Source: Afipia sp. P52-10
GTDB taxonomy: Bacteria; Pseudomonadota; Alphaproteobacteria; Rhizobiales; Xanthobacteraceae
Assembly (NCBI RefSeq): GCF_000516555.1
Contig: NZ_AZSJ01000003.1
Location: forward strand, 107,981-171,980
Length of the DNA stretch: 64,000 nt
Reading direction: 5' to 3'
A program made the translations under genes and the position numbers. Below the pieces are notes generated by a model. It was not told the DNA's origin, did no database searches, and saw nothing but the letters and a program-made list of their open reading frames with translations. Positions 18,431 to 27,051 of the stretch are shown here, piece by piece (position 1 is the stretch's first letter; each line of letters begins with the position of its first letter).

Positions 18431-18751
18431 TCATTGCGCGCGCGGCAGCCCGCCGAAGTAGCTCGCCAGCGCCGCGATATCATCGGCGCTGAGATGGCCA
18501 GCAACGGTCTGCATCACCGGATTGTCGCGCTGCTTCTGCTTGTAGGCATTCATCAGCGCGACAAACTGATCCTCCGGCAAGCCAGCGATCGGCGGCACGC
18601 CGCCGCTCGCGCTGCCCGAGGCCTGGTGGCATGTAACACACTCCTCCGAGAGATATTTTCCAAGTTCCACATCGCCCGCGAAAGCATTGCCATGAGCGAA
18701 GGCCGCGAACGCGATCCCCATCGTCACCGCACCGGCAAGCCACCGCGTCAT
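18431..18751 (-). CDS. soxE: Small mono-heme cytochrome c, probable SoxE/FccA partner of SoxF
   Basis: The 106-residue product has a signal peptide (MTRWLAGAVTMGIAFAAFA) and one heme motif, CVTCHQ, with a distal Met region (NPVMQTVAGHLS). Its place between soxD and soxF identifies it as the heme subunit of flavocytochrome c. Classical SoxE is diheme; this one has only one CXXCH and resembles FccA of the c553 type. The ATG at 18751 lies 8 bases past the soxD stop, with TGAGGG as ribosome site, implying tight coupling. Confidence 0.85.
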   Translation of the reverse strand: MTRWLAGAVTMGIAFAAFAHGNAFAGDVELGKYLSEECVTCHQASGSASGGVPPIAGLPEDQFVALMNAYKQKQRDNPVMQTVAGHLSADDIAALASYFGGLPRAQ

Positions 18752-18759
18752 TGTCACCC

Positions 18760-19479
18760 TCAATCCACCTTCGGGCCGGACTTGCTGTCCGGCGTGACGT
18801 CGATGGAGATCGCCCGGCCGATCACCTTCGGCGCGCTGCGGCAGTTCTTCATGCACGGCTCCTTGACCCAGAATTTCTTTTCCGCCGTCTCGCGATCGTC
18901 ATCGTAAAATGCATCCGCATTCGGCAATTTGAGTGAGGTGAAATTCTTCTCGTTCAGCTCGAAATTCTCGTCTTTGATGACATCGTTCATACTGAGAAGA
19001 TAGGCGGTCAGCGCGTAAACCTCGTCCGCCGACAGCGACTGCGCATTGCCATACGGCATCGCGCGGCGAATATAGTCGAACACCGTCGAGGCATCCGGCC
19101 AGAACGAGCCGACCGTCTTGTCCGGCCGGTCCGCCTTCAGCGTGCCGATGCCGCCCGCGAGCGCCGGCCAGCGGCCGTTGCCCTGGCCGAACTCGCCGTG
19201 ACAGGCCGCGCACTGCGCCTGAAAAATCTCGTCCCCCTGCTTCACCGTGCCTTTGCCGACCGGCAGCCCCTGACCATCGGCACGCACGTCGATGTCCCAG
19301 GCGTTGATCTCCTCCGGCAGCGCGGGCCGGCCGAGGCCAAGCTTAGGCGATGTCTTCGTCGATGACAGCTTGGCCGCATCATGTGCGGCATTTTGCTGCG
19401 CCGGCGCCAGGCTCAGACCAGCGATGATCGCAACGGCCGCGAGCCCGGCGGCGACCTGGAGCTTAGCCAATCTCGACAT
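18760..19479 (-). CDS. soxD: SoxD, cytochrome subunit of sulfane dehydrogenase SoxCD (short form)
   Basis: The 239-residue protein has an N-terminal signal/anchor (about 7-25) and one heme motif (CAACHG, with downstream MPYGNAQSLSADEVYALTAYLL). The family marker EPCMKNC is kept near the C-terminus. Paracoccus SoxD is about 380 residues with two hemes; the second heme domain is missing here. SoxD accepts electrons from the molybdenum subunit SoxC. Its start lies 17 bases inside the soxC 3' end, a coupled overlap. Confidence 0.92.
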   Translation of the reverse strand: MSRLAKLQVAAGLAAVAIIAGLSLAPAQQNAAHDAAKLSSTKTSPKLGLGRPALPEEINAWDIDVRADGQGLPVGKGTVKQGDEIFQAQCAACHGEFGQGNGRWPALAGGIGTLKADRPDKTVGSFWPDASTVFDYIRRAMPYGNAQSLSADEVYALTAYLLSMNDVIKDENFELNEKNFTSLKLPNADAFYDDDRETAEKKFWVKEPCMKNCRSAPKVIGRAISIDVTPDSKSGPKVD

Positions 19480-20740
19480 TCTCGGTCTCCCCGTTGGAGC
19501 GCACCAGCCAGGTCTGGATGCCGTTGTTGTGATAGATCGAGTTGACGCCGCGCACCTTGCGCAGCTCCTCCTTGGTCGGCTGCACGTAGCCGGAGGAATC
19601 CATCGCCCGCGACTGGATCATCATCTCCTGCCCGTTCCAGTCGAAATCGACGTAGAAGCGGGTCAGCGACTTGTCGAGCACCGGCCCGTCGATACGCGCG
19701 GTCTGCCAGTTCTGGCCGCCGTCGATCGACACATCGACGCGCTTGATGGTGCCGCGGCCGGACCAGGCGAGACCGCTCAGCACGTTGCGGCCCTTGACCT
19801 TCAACGGCGCCTGCGGCGACGGATTGGTCACCACCGACTTCGCATCCATGATGAAGGTGTAGCGGCGCGAGCGGCCGTCGGCGAGCAGGTCGGTGTATTT
19901 CGAGGTCTCCTCGCGGGTCTGCCACGGCTGATCGCCAGCCTCGATCCGCCGCAGCCACTTCACCCAGAGATTGCCCTCCCAGCCGGGAATGACCGCGCGC
20001 AGCGGATAGCCTTGCTCCGGGCGCAGCGCCTCGCCGTTCATGGCGAAGGCCAGGATCACATCGTTCAGCGCCTTCTCGATCGGCAGCGAGCGGTTCATGC
20101 CCGCGGCATCCGCGCCCTCCAGCATCAGCCACCTCGCCTTCGGCTTCAGCCCGGCCTCGTCCAGCAGCGTCTTCAGCGCAACGCCAGTGTACATGACGTT
20201 GTGGACCATGCCGTGGGTGAACTGGCAGCCGTTGAGCTGCGCACCGCGCCACTCCATGCCGGAATTCGCCGCGCACTCAAGGAAGCAAATGCGGTTGACG
20301 CGCGGCATGCGCTTGATGTCGTTCATGGTGAAGACCAGCGGCTGCTCGACCAGACCGTTGATCATCAGCCGGTGATCGGCAGGGTTGATCTCGGCGACGC
20401 CACTGTGATGGCGCTCGAAGCAGAGGCCCGACGGGGTGATGATGCCTTCGAGTTCATGCAGCGGTGTGAAATTGACCGAGGACTCCGGCGAGGCTGTCAG
20501 CCAGGGCACGTCGCGCCGCACCACATGCTTCTCGAATTTCGACGGCACCCCGTAAGGGCGCTTGTCGACGCCGTCGCCGAGATAGCGCTGCCAGTCCTGA
20601 ACCTCGGTGATCAGCGGATCGGGCTTTTGCGCCTCGGCCGCCGCCATGGTGGCGAGGCCCGGCAGCGCGGCCCCGGCGAGCCCAGCAGCGCGCAGAAATC
20701 CGCGACGGTTGATGGGGTGAGCAGCGGCCTCGTCACTCAT
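19463..20740 (-). CDS. soxC: SoxC, molybdopterin subunit of sulfane dehydrogenase SoxCD
   Basis: The 425-residue protein belongs to the sulfite-oxidase family. It has a twin-arginine signal (INRRGFLRAAGLAG), the molybdenum-ligand cysteine in RICFLECAANSG, and the C-terminal Mo-co dimerisation domain (LAWSGRGTIKRVDVSIDGG). It oxidises protein-bound sulfane sulfur on SoxY in the periplasm. Length is normal. A candidate SoxR operator lies in the 75-base gap upstream. Confidence 0.95.
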   Translation of the reverse strand: MSDEAAAHPINRRGFLRAAGLAGAALPGLATMAAAEAQKPDPLITEVQDWQRYLGDGVDKRPYGVPSKFEKHVVRRDVPWLTASPESSVNFTPLHELEGIITPSGLCFERHHSGVAEINPADHRLMINGLVEQPLVFTMNDIKRMPRVNRICFLECAANSGMEWRGAQLNGCQFTHGMVHNVMYTGVALKTLLDEAGLKPKARWLMLEGADAAGMNRSLPIEKALNDVILAFAMNGEALRPEQGYPLRAVIPGWEGNLWVKWLRRIEAGDQPWQTREETSKYTDLLADGRSRRYTFIMDAKSVVTNPSPQAPLKVKGRNVLSGLAWSGRGTIKRVDVSIDGGQNWQTARIDGPVLDKSLTRFYVDFDWNGQEMMIQSRAMDSSGYVQPTKEELRKVRGVNSIYHNNGIQTWLVRSNGETENVEIG

Positions 20741-20768
20741 GCCACATCCTTTCTTCTTATTTATCCCA

Positions 20769-20780
20769 ATATGTGAATAT
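20769..20780. promoter_or_regulatory. Candidate SoxR operator upstream of soxC (ATAT-N4-ATAT)
   Basis: ATATGTGAATAT stands out as an AT-rich element in GC-rich DNA, 29 bases upstream of soxC. The same ATAT-N4-ATAT spacing recurs between soxY and soxA, and a related dyad precedes soxS. Binding by the local ArsR-type SoxR is inferred. Confidence 0.5.
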
Positions 20781-20815
20781 GTTTGCCGGACATGTGCGCA
20801 TGAATGACCTCTCCA

Positions 20816-22513
20816 TCAGGCTCCGCTGACTTTGACCGCAGCGTTCGGCGCGATCGTCACCGTGCCCTGCTTGCGCACATGGGCGGCGACCACGTCCCAG
20901 ATCGCCGGCCCCTGCGTGTTTTCGTTGATGCTGGCCCAGCCAGCGACGGCGTAGGTCTTCGACGCCTCGATCGGCTTGCCGGACTTCAGATGGGTCATGT
21001 CCGAGATGCGCGAGCCGACCGGCTTCGACACATCGATCGCGTAGCCCATGCCGCCGACGCGCACCATGTCGCCGCCGCCCTGGAAGTAGGGATCGGGATG
21101 GAAGATGTTGTCGGCGACATCTTCCAGCACTTCCTTGAGCTGGGCGCCGGTCATCTGATTGCGGTAGCAGTTCGGATAGGTGATCGCGGTGGCGTTGCTG
21201 ATCTGCTCGAAGGTGATCGGATCGCCCGGCAGCAGCGTGCCGCCCCAGCGGAAGCCCGGCGACAGCGCGATTTCGACGTCGCGTTCGCTCAGCATGGCGT
21301 TGCAGATCAGATCGTCGAAGGTGCCGTTGAAGTTGCCGCGGCGATAAAGCAGCGAATCGGTCTTGCCGATGGTGGCGGCGAGCTGCTGCGCGAACGGCGC
21401 ACGCAACTGCTCGACCAGCTTCGCCATCGCCGGATCCGGCGAGATCGCATCGGCGAACACCGGCATCAGCTTGAAACGAACGTCTGCGACTTTCTTGTCC
21501 TTCACCGCGATATCCAAACGCGAGACGAACTTGCCGTGCGAACCGGTCGCGACCAGCACCGTATCGCCGACCTTGATCAGCCCCGGCATCGCATCATGGG
21601 TGTGCGCGGTGAGAATGACGTCGAGGCCCTTCACCCTGCCCGCGAGCTTGTGGTCCACATCGAAACCGTTGTGCGACAGCAGCACGACGATCTCGGCGCC
21701 CGCGGCGCGCGATTCATCCACCTGCTTCTGCAGGTCGTCCTCGCGGATGCCGAACTCCCACTTCGGGAACATCCAGCGCGGATTGGCGACCGCCGTGCGC
21801 GGCAAGGCCTGACCGATCACCGCGACCTTGACGCCGCCACGCTCGAACAGCTTGCGGCCTTCGAACACCGGCTCCTGCCATTCGTTGTCGCGTACGTTCT
21901 GCGCGAGGAAGGCGAACGGGGCTTTATCGGCGATCTCCTTCACCCGGTCGGCGCCATAGGTGAACTCCCAATGCCCGACCATGGCATCGACCTTCAACGC
22001 GGACAGCACGTCCACCATGTCCTGCGCCTTGGTCTGCAGCGAGGTCCAGCTTCCCTGCCAGGCATCGCCGCCGTCGAGCAGCAGCACCTTGTCCGCGCCG
22101 CGCTCGGCGCGCACCGCACCGACCAGCGTGGCGATACGGTCCATGCCGCCCATGCGGCCGTAGTTGCGCGCGAGCGCAACGAAATCATCCGCGGTCAGCG
22201 CGAACGCGTCCGCGGAGCCCGCAGCGATGTTGAAGTATTTCCGGAACTCCGCATCGGTGAGGTGCGGCGGCTGTCCCTTCGCCTCGCCGACACCGAGGTT
22301 GACCGACGGCTCACGGAAATGCAGCGGCATCAGCTGCGCGTGGGTGTCGGCGATATAGAGAATCGTCACGGTGCCGAGCGGATCGAAACGCAGGATGTCA
22401 GCCTGCCTCAGGCGCTGCTGCGCGGCGAGACGCCCGAGCGGACCCGCGCCGCTGCCGGCCAGCATCGCCGATGCCGCTGCCGTTGCCTGCAGAAACTCGC
22501 GTCGCGAAATCAT
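20816..22513 (-). CDS. soxB: SoxB, thiosulfohydrolase
   Basis: The 565-residue protein is a dimanganese 5'-nucleotidase-like hydrolase that releases sulfate from SoxY-bound thiosulfonate. It has a twin-arginine-type signal (SRREFLQATAAASAM), the metal motifs IADTHAQL, LDGGDAWQGS, GHWEFTYG and LTAHTHD, and the C-terminal domain with FRWGGTLLPGD. Length is standard. It is preceded by an intrinsic terminator that separates it from soxYZ. Confidence 0.96.
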   Translation of the reverse strand: MISRREFLQATAAASAMLAGSGAGPLGRLAAQQRLRQADILRFDPLGTVTILYIADTHAQLMPLHFREPSVNLGVGEAKGQPPHLTDAEFRKYFNIAAGSADAFALTADDFVALARNYGRMGGMDRIATLVGAVRAERGADKVLLLDGGDAWQGSWTSLQTKAQDMVDVLSALKVDAMVGHWEFTYGADRVKEIADKAPFAFLAQNVRDNEWQEPVFEGRKLFERGGVKVAVIGQALPRTAVANPRWMFPKWEFGIREDDLQKQVDESRAAGAEIVVLLSHNGFDVDHKLAGRVKGLDVILTAHTHDAMPGLIKVGDTVLVATGSHGKFVSRLDIAVKDKKVADVRFKLMPVFADAISPDPAMAKLVEQLRAPFAQQLAATIGKTDSLLYRRGNFNGTFDDLICNAMLSERDVEIALSPGFRWGGTLLPGDPITFEQISNATAITYPNCYRNQMTGAQLKEVLEDVADNIFHPDPYFQGGGDMVRVGGMGYAIDVSKPVGSRISDMTHLKSGKPIEASKTYAVAGWASINENTQGPAIWDVVAAHVRKQGTVTIAPNAAVKVSGA

Positions 22514-22564
22514 CGGCTACCCTCGATCCCTTGCGTGATCAGGCCGAAGGGAATTGCTTGCGGA

Positions 22565-22594
22565 CAAAAGAGCTCTCACCCTTGCGGCGAGAGC
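22565..22594 (-). terminator. Intrinsic terminator or attenuator between soxZ and soxB
   Basis: On the minus strand GCTCTC, an 11-base loop and GAGAGC are followed by TCTTTTG, 18 bases after the soxZ stop and 50 bases before soxB. Partial termination here would give more soxYZ than soxBCD transcript. Confidence 0.7.
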
Positions 22595-22611
22595 CCGTGA
22601 CATGCGGCGCC

Positions 22612-22941
22612 TCAGGCGACCGTCAGCTTGTTCTTGGAGACGTATTCCGAACCGTCGTCATCCTTCCAGGTGAAGGTGAACTCGCCCGACTCCGCCGCCT
22701 TGTAGAAGAACGACTGATACGGGTTGGCTGAAATCGCCGGATTCCAATCCGCTTCGAACACCAGCTTGCCGTTGAACTCGGCGGTGAACTTGTTGATGAT
22801 CTTGCGCGGCACGATCTTGCCGGCGGAATCACGGCGCTGGCCGGATTCCATCTCATGCGAAATCAGCGTCTTGATCTCGATCAGTTCGCCCGGCTTGGCC
22901 TGGGCGGGGAGACGAATGCGCGGGGTGGGCTTGGTGGACAT
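22612..22941 (-). CDS. soxZ: SoxZ, sulfur-carrier complex subunit
   Basis: The 109-residue protein matches SoxZ in length and motifs (RIRLPAQAKPGELIEIKTL, HEMESGQRRD, FTFTWKDDDGSEY). It has no signal peptide, as expected, because SoxZ is exported in complex with SoxY, which carries a signal. It lies 27 bases downstream of soxY. Confidence 0.96.
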   Translation of the reverse strand: MSTKPTPRIRLPAQAKPGELIEIKTLISHEMESGQRRDSAGKIVPRKIINKFTAEFNGKLVFEADWNPAISANPYQSFFYKAAESGEFTFTWKDDDGSEYVSKNKLTVA

Positions 22942-22968
22942 GGGACGATCCTCGCCTGAAATGTGTTG

Positions 22969-23433
22969 TCAGCCGCCGCAGCCGCCGATGGTGACCTTCA
23001 CGTTGGCCTTCGCCATATGCAGGCTGCCGTTCGACATCTCGGCGATGCAGACGATGTTCTGGGTCTGCGCGAGGCGCATGCGGGTCGAAGCGGAGGCCTT
23101 GCCGCAGGCCGGCGTGAACTTGTAGCTGACGACGCCGGGCAGCGGATTGCCGTCGGCATAAACATGCACCGCCTTCACATAGTCCGCGTCGGTCATCGGG
23201 CTTTCGACTTCGACATTGATCGGCACCACGAGGCCGTTCTCGGCGATCTCCGGCACGTCGAGCTTGATCTTGCCGCTGCCCATCGCCTTGTCGCCGTAGA
23301 GCTTCTTAATCTCGGCCGTGACCGCCTGCTCGTCGGCCATCGCCATCCGCGGCGCAAGAACCGCAACAAAGCCCGCGAGCCCGGCCAGTGCGAGCGCTTC
23401 GCGGCGGGTCGCTTCAACCGCCTTCAATCCCAT
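22969..23433 (-). CDS. soxY: SoxY, sulfur-carrier protein with C-terminal GGCGG
   Basis: The 154-residue product ends VKVTIGGCGG, the swinging arm whose cysteine carries sulfur intermediates through the Sox cycle. The N-terminus has a twin-arginine-like signal (ATRREALALAGLAGFVAVLA). The start at 23433 is chosen because GGAGG lies 5 bases upstream; an upstream frame adds 27 unrelated residues. It is the first gene of the minus-strand sox series, divergent from soxA. Confidence 0.96.
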   Translation of the reverse strand: MGLKAVEATRREALALAGLAGFVAVLAPRMAMADEQAVTAEIKKLYGDKAMGSGKIKLDVPEIAENGLVVPINVEVESPMTDADYVKAVHVYADGNPLPGVVSYKFTPACGKASASTRMRLAQTQNIVCIAEMSNGSLHMAKANVKVTIGGCGG

Positions 23434-23513
23434 GACGTCCTCCACAGGAAGTTCTTCATCGTTCTTCGATAGTAGCGCTTGACGTTGCCAAGTCAGTCCT
23501 ATCATGATCCTCA

Positions 23514-23527
23514 AATATCATTATATT
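23514..23527. promoter_or_regulatory. Candidate SoxR operator between soxY and soxA (AATAT-N4-ATATT)
   Basis: A perfect 5-bp inverted repeat AATAT-CATT-ATATT sits in the divergent soxY-soxA gap, 81 bases from soxY and 87 from soxA. It shares its ATAT-N4-ATAT core with the site upstream of soxC. Confidence 0.6.
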
Positions 23528-23613
23528 GTTTTTTTTGAATGTAAAGCTATCCAATCGGCTGAGGAAGAACGCGGGAGCCGCTTAAGACGGATCGCGCGCA
23601 GGGAGGAACCGAG

Positions 23614-24447
23614 ATGAAACGAACCGCGCTGGGCTGGGCGTTGGGTGCCGCCGCAATCTGCGCCTCCGTGGCACTGACGATCGGCATTGTCAGAGCCCAG
23701 GACGCCGCCGAGAAGGAGATCGAGCGCTATCGCGCGATGATCTCCGATCCGATGTCGAATCCCGGTTTCCTTGCGGTGGATCGCGGTGAAGCGCTGTGGA
23801 GCGAGAAGCGCGGCACCAAGAACGTCTCGCTGGAGACCTGCGACCTCGGCCTCGGCGCGGGCAAGCTCGAAGGCGCCTATGCGCAACTGCCCCGCTACTT
23901 CGTCGATGCCGACCGGGTGATGGACCTGGAGCAGCGCCTGTTATGGTGCATGCAGAACGTCCAGGGCTTCGACACCAAGGACGTGGTCGCGCGGCGGTTC
24001 TCCGGTCCCGGCCGCGCATCCGACATGGAAGACCTCGTCGCCTTCATCGCCAACAAGTCCAGCGGCATGAAGATCGACCTGCCGCTCAAACATCCGAAGG
24101 AGCTGGAGATGGCGGCCGTGGGCGAAGCGCTGTTCTACCGGCGCGGCGGCGTGATGGATTTCTCCTGCGCCACCTGCCATGCCGACGAAGGCAAGCGCAT
24201 CCGCCTGCAGGGACTGCCGAACTTCTCCAAGCCCGGCAAGCAGCCGCAGGAGACGATGGGCTCGTGGCCGACCTACCGCGTATCGCAGGGCGCGCTACGC
24301 ACCATGCAGCACCGGCTCTGGGACTGCTTCCGGCAACAGCGCTGGCCCGTTCCCGAATACGGCTCCGACGCCATCACCGCGCTGACCGTCTTTCTGAACA
24401 AGCAGGCCATGGGCGGCGAGATCAACGTGCCGTCGATCAAGCGCTGA
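23614..24447 (+). CDS. soxA: SoxA, diheme-type cytochrome subunit of SoxAX
   Basis: The 277-residue protein has a signal peptide (about 1-28, ending VRAQD), one heme motif CATCHAD in the C-terminal half, and DCFRQQRWP, the conserved region with the active-site cysteine that ligates heme and carries the persulfide. The first heme site is degenerate (LWCMQNV lacks the His), as in many SoxA. SoxAX couples thiosulfate to SoxY. Start follows GGGAGGAACCGAG. Confidence 0.95.
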   Translation: MKRTALGWALGAAAICASVALTIGIVRAQDAAEKEIERYRAMISDPMSNPGFLAVDRGEALWSEKRGTKNVSLETCDLGLGAGKLEGAYAQLPRYFVDADRVMDLEQRLLWCMQNVQGFDTKDVVARRFSGPGRASDMEDLVAFIANKSSGMKIDLPLKHPKELEMAAVGEALFYRRGGVMDFSCATCHADEGKRIRLQGLPNFSKPGKQPQETMGSWPTYRVSQGALRTMQHRLWDCFRQQRWPVPEYGSDAITALTVFLNKQAMGGEINVPSIKR

Positions 24448-24458
24448 GGGGACAGACC

Positions 24459-25100
24459 ATGAAACAGACATCGACCATCGCCGCGCTGCTGCTCGCGGGC
24501 GCTGCTGCCCTCACCCTCGCCTCGTCCGCCGTCGCGCAAACCGCGCAGCCTGCGGTCAAACCCGATCCGGCGCTGGTGGAGAAATACGTCAAGGCCACCT
24601 TCGGCAAGGCGCCGCCGGAATGGCAGGCGCGCATCGAGCCGGATGAGACGCTGAAGGTCTGCAACCAGTATCGCAACGAACCGCCATCGGCCGAGGCCGA
24701 CAAGATCGTCAAGCGCGAGCTGGCGAAGGTGGTGTTTCCCGCCGACGGCAAGCTGATCGGCGACTGGAAGGAAGGTGCGAAGATCGCCAACAACGGCCGC
24801 GGCGGACAGTTCTCCGACGACGAGAAGACCGTCAGCGGCGGCAACTGCTACGCCTGCCACCAGATGGAAGCCGCAGAATTGAGCTTCGGCACGCTCGGCC
24901 CGAGCCTCACCAACTATGGCAAGGACCGCAAATACGACCCGGACGAGGTCAAGCAGGCCTTCACCAAGATCTACGACTCGCAAGCCGTGGTGGCCTGTTC
25001 AAACATGCCGCGTTTCGGTGCCAACAAAGTGCTCACCGAAAAGCAGATCATCGATCTGGTGGCGTTCCTGTTCGACCCGCAATCGCCGGTGAACAAATAG
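24459..25100 (+). CDS. soxX: SoxX, mono-heme cytochrome subunit of SoxAX
   Basis: The 213-residue product has a signal peptide (about 1-25) and a C-terminal mono-heme domain (NCYACHQM, then distal Met in SNMPRFGAN). It is longer than Paracoccus SoxX because of an N-terminal insert of about 70 residues containing a repeated ERK/KVVFPADGKL-type region; long SoxX forms are known. It starts 11 bases after soxA and is co-transcribed with it. Confidence 0.94.
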   Translation: MKQTSTIAALLLAGAAALTLASSAVAQTAQPAVKPDPALVEKYVKATFGKAPPEWQARIEPDETLKVCNQYRNEPPSAEADKIVKRELAKVVFPADGKLIGDWKEGAKIANNGRGGQFSDDEKTVSGGNCYACHQMEAAELSFGTLGPSLTNYGKDRKYDPDEVKQAFTKIYDSQAVVACSNMPRFGANKVLTEKQIIDLVAFLFDPQSPVNK

Positions 25101-25132
25101 GGCCATTCTCAGTAGGACCATCCTCAAACGAC

Positions 25133-25164
25133 AAAGTCCCCGCCTCGGCGGGGACTTTTGTTTT
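25133..25164. terminator. Bidirectional terminator between soxX and soxW
   Basis: A 9-10 bp perfect stem (AGTCCCCGC / GCGGGGACT) is followed by TTTTGTTTT on the plus strand and preceded by AAA on the other side. It lies 33 bases after soxX and just before the soxW stop. Confidence 0.92.
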
Positions 25165-25182
25165 GGACAACAGCGCTAACTG

Positions 25183-25782
25183 CTACGCCTGCTTCTTCAG
25201 CCAGTCGGGAAACGGCGCAGACTCATAGCCCTTCTCGCGCACGTAGCGGAACATCGCCAGGAATTCCGGCGGCTCCAGCAAGCCCGGCATCCGCGCCACC
25301 TCGCGGGCCTGGCCTTTCTTCGCGGCGAGCCCTGCCGTCGTCTCCGGAAAGAACTGGATCGTCGGCGTGAAGCGGACGCCGTAGCTTTCGCCGAACGCCT
25401 TTTCGCCGAGCTTGCGGCCGTCGAAATCGGTGACGATGCGCGCGCCGATGTGGTTGAGATGCAGGATCTCGAAATTGTCGCGGATGTAACGCTCGATTGT
25501 CGGATCGAGCATGTGGACCTCGTGCATCCGCTTGCAGGCGGGACACCCCTTCAAACCCCACAGGATCGCAAAGCGCTTGCCCTTCTCGGTCGCCTGGGTG
25601 AGGTCGTCGGCAACATCGAGGAAGCTCTCCAGATACCAGTCCATCTGATAGAGCCCGTCATCACCGAGTGTCGGCTTCGCAGCGCGCGCGGGCACGACGG
25701 CGAGGCCGGCCATGCTTGCGCCCACCGCAGCGATCGCCTGCCGTCGCGTCAATCCATGCCGGCCATGTTTGCCACGGGTCAT
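25183..25782 (-). CDS. soxW: SoxW, periplasmic thioredoxin-like protein
   Basis: The 199-residue protein has a twin-arginine-like signal (LTRRQAIAAVGASMAGLAV) and a thioredoxin fold with the active site WGLKGCPACKRMH. FTPTIQFFPE supplies the cis-proline. SoxW is reduced by SoxV and helps keep Sox proteins in the active redox state. The ATG at 25782 follows GGAGGC. It starts 14 bases after the soxV stop, so the two form an operon. Confidence 0.9.
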   Translation of the reverse strand: MTRGKHGRHGLTRRQAIAAVGASMAGLAVVPARAAKPTLGDDGLYQMDWYLESFLDVADDLTQATEKGKRFAILWGLKGCPACKRMHEVHMLDPTIERYIRDNFEILHLNHIGARIVTDFDGRKLGEKAFGESYGVRFTPTIQFFPETTAGLAAKKGQAREVARMPGLLEPPEFLAMFRYVREKGYESAPFPDWLKKQA

Positions 25783-25796
25783 ATGCCTGCCTCCGA

Positions 25797-26537
25797 TCAG
25801 CCGATCGATCCAAGAACGGGGAACGTCTCCAGCAGCCAGCCCGCAATCACAGGCATCGTGCCAGTCAAGAGCAGAAGGCCGGTCAGCACAAGGCCGGCGC
25901 CGATCACCTTCTCGACAGCCGCCATATGCGCGCGCAGCCGCGCCATCAGCCGCAGGAACGGACCGATGAACAGCGCCGCCAGCAGGAACGGAATGCCGAT
26001 GCCGAGCGCATAGGCGAAAAGCAACAACGCGCCGCGCGTGGCCGATCCGTCGATGCCGGCCACCATCAGGATCGTCGCCAGTACCGGGCCGACACATGGC
26101 GTCCAGCCGAACGCGAATGCGAGCCCAACCACATACGCTCCCAGCAGACCCGCTGGATTGGTCGAGGCTTGAAAGCGCGCCTCGCGAAACAACAGTCCGA
26201 TCCTGAACACGCCGAGGAAGTGCAGCCCGAGCACGATGATGACGACGCCGGCGATGATGCTCAACGTGGCGAAATGCGCGGTGACCGTCTGGCCGATCAA
26301 TGACGCGGATGCGCCAAGCGCGACGAACACCGTGGCGAAGCCGAGCACGAATGCCAGCGCGAGCGTCACCACCCGCCAGTTCGGCCCATGCGCAGCCGTC
26401 TTCTGATCCGTCAGATCCTTGAGGCTGACGCCTGCAAGGAAGCACAGATAGGGCGGCACCAGCGGCAGCACGCAAGGCGACAGGAACGACAGCAACCCCG
26501 CGGTCATCGCGCCTGCGAGAGAAACGCTCGGAATCAC
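25797..26537 (-). CDS. soxV: SoxV, CcdA-type transmembrane thiol-disulfide transporter
   Basis: The 246-residue membrane protein has six hydrophobic segments and the two CcdA cysteine motifs, LLSFLSPCVLPLVPPYL and AFGWTPCVGPVL. It moves reductant from cytoplasmic thioredoxin to periplasmic SoxW and SoxS. The start is uncertain: the GTG at 26537 has GGAG 6 bases upstream and places the first membrane segment at the N-terminus, while longer frames add hydrophilic residues. It diverges from soxS. Confidence 0.9.
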   Translation of the reverse strand: MIPSVSLAGAMTAGLLSFLSPCVLPLVPPYLCFLAGVSLKDLTDQKTAAHGPNWRVVTLALAFVLGFATVFVALGASASLIGQTVTAHFATLSIIAGVVIIVLGLHFLGVFRIGLLFREARFQASTNPAGLLGAYVVGLAFAFGWTPCVGPVLATILMVAGIDGSATRGALLLFAYALGIGIPFLLAALFIGPFLRLMARLRAHMAAVEKVIGAGLVLTGLLLLTGTMPVIAGWLLETFPVLGSIG

Positions 26538-26601
26538 GGCCGTCTCCACCCTATCGCGTTGATCAGACGCGAGCTTTTCTAAGACCCGCACTCTGGAAGA
26601 A

Positions 26602-26621
26602 ATATGCGAATTCGTGTATAT
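26602..26621. promoter_or_regulatory. Candidate SoxR operator in the soxV-soxS gap
   Basis: ATAT arms flank the perfect palindrome CGAATTCG (26607-26614). The element sits 8 bases upstream of the soxS ATG and about 65 bases from soxV, between divergent genes. It is looser than the two ATAT-N4-ATAT sites, so shared recognition is tentative. Confidence 0.4.
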
Positions 26622-26628
26622 GTAACAC

Positions 26629-27036
26629 ATGTTGCCACGCTTGCGCCCAAAAACAGCTCTGCTCGCAGCAGCCATGCTTGCAGCAGCGGTCGCTTGGCCG
26701 GCGCTGGCGCAGGCCGCAGAGCTCGTGATGTTCGCGCGCACGGGCTGTCCATGGTGCGAACGCTGGGACCACGAGGTCGGCGCGCTCTATCCCAAGACCG
26801 AAACCGCGAAGCTGCTGCCGCTGCGCCGTGTCAACATCGACGCCCGTGCGCCGCAAGGCATGATTTTGGCAACACCCGTACTGTTCACACCGACCTTCGT
26901 CGTGGTGGATGGCGGACGCGAGGTCGGTCGCATCACCGGATACATCAACGACGACGCCTTCTGGGGTCTGCTCGACCAGCTCGTTGCGAAGCTGCGGGCA
27001 ACGCGACCGGCGGGCGCGAAGCTCACCCCGTCATAG
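26629..27036 (+). CDS. soxS: SoxS, periplasmic thioredoxin-fold protein
   Basis: The 135-residue product has a signal peptide (about 1-29, ending AQAAE) and the active site RTGCPWCERWD in a small thioredoxin fold, with FTPTFVVVDGG as the cis-Pro segment. SoxS of Paracoccus reactivates SoxYZ by reducing mixed disulfides. No clear ribosome site is visible; the start codon sits close to the operator-like dyad, suggesting a short leader. soxR follows after 15 bases. Confidence 0.88.
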   Translation: MLPRLRPKTALLAAAMLAAAVAWPALAQAAELVMFARTGCPWCERWDHEVGALYPKTETAKLLPLRRVNIDARAPQGMILATPVLFTPTFVVVDGGREVGRITGYINDDAFWGLLDQLVAKLRATRPAGAKLTPS

Positions 27037-27051
27037 CGATCGGCATACACC

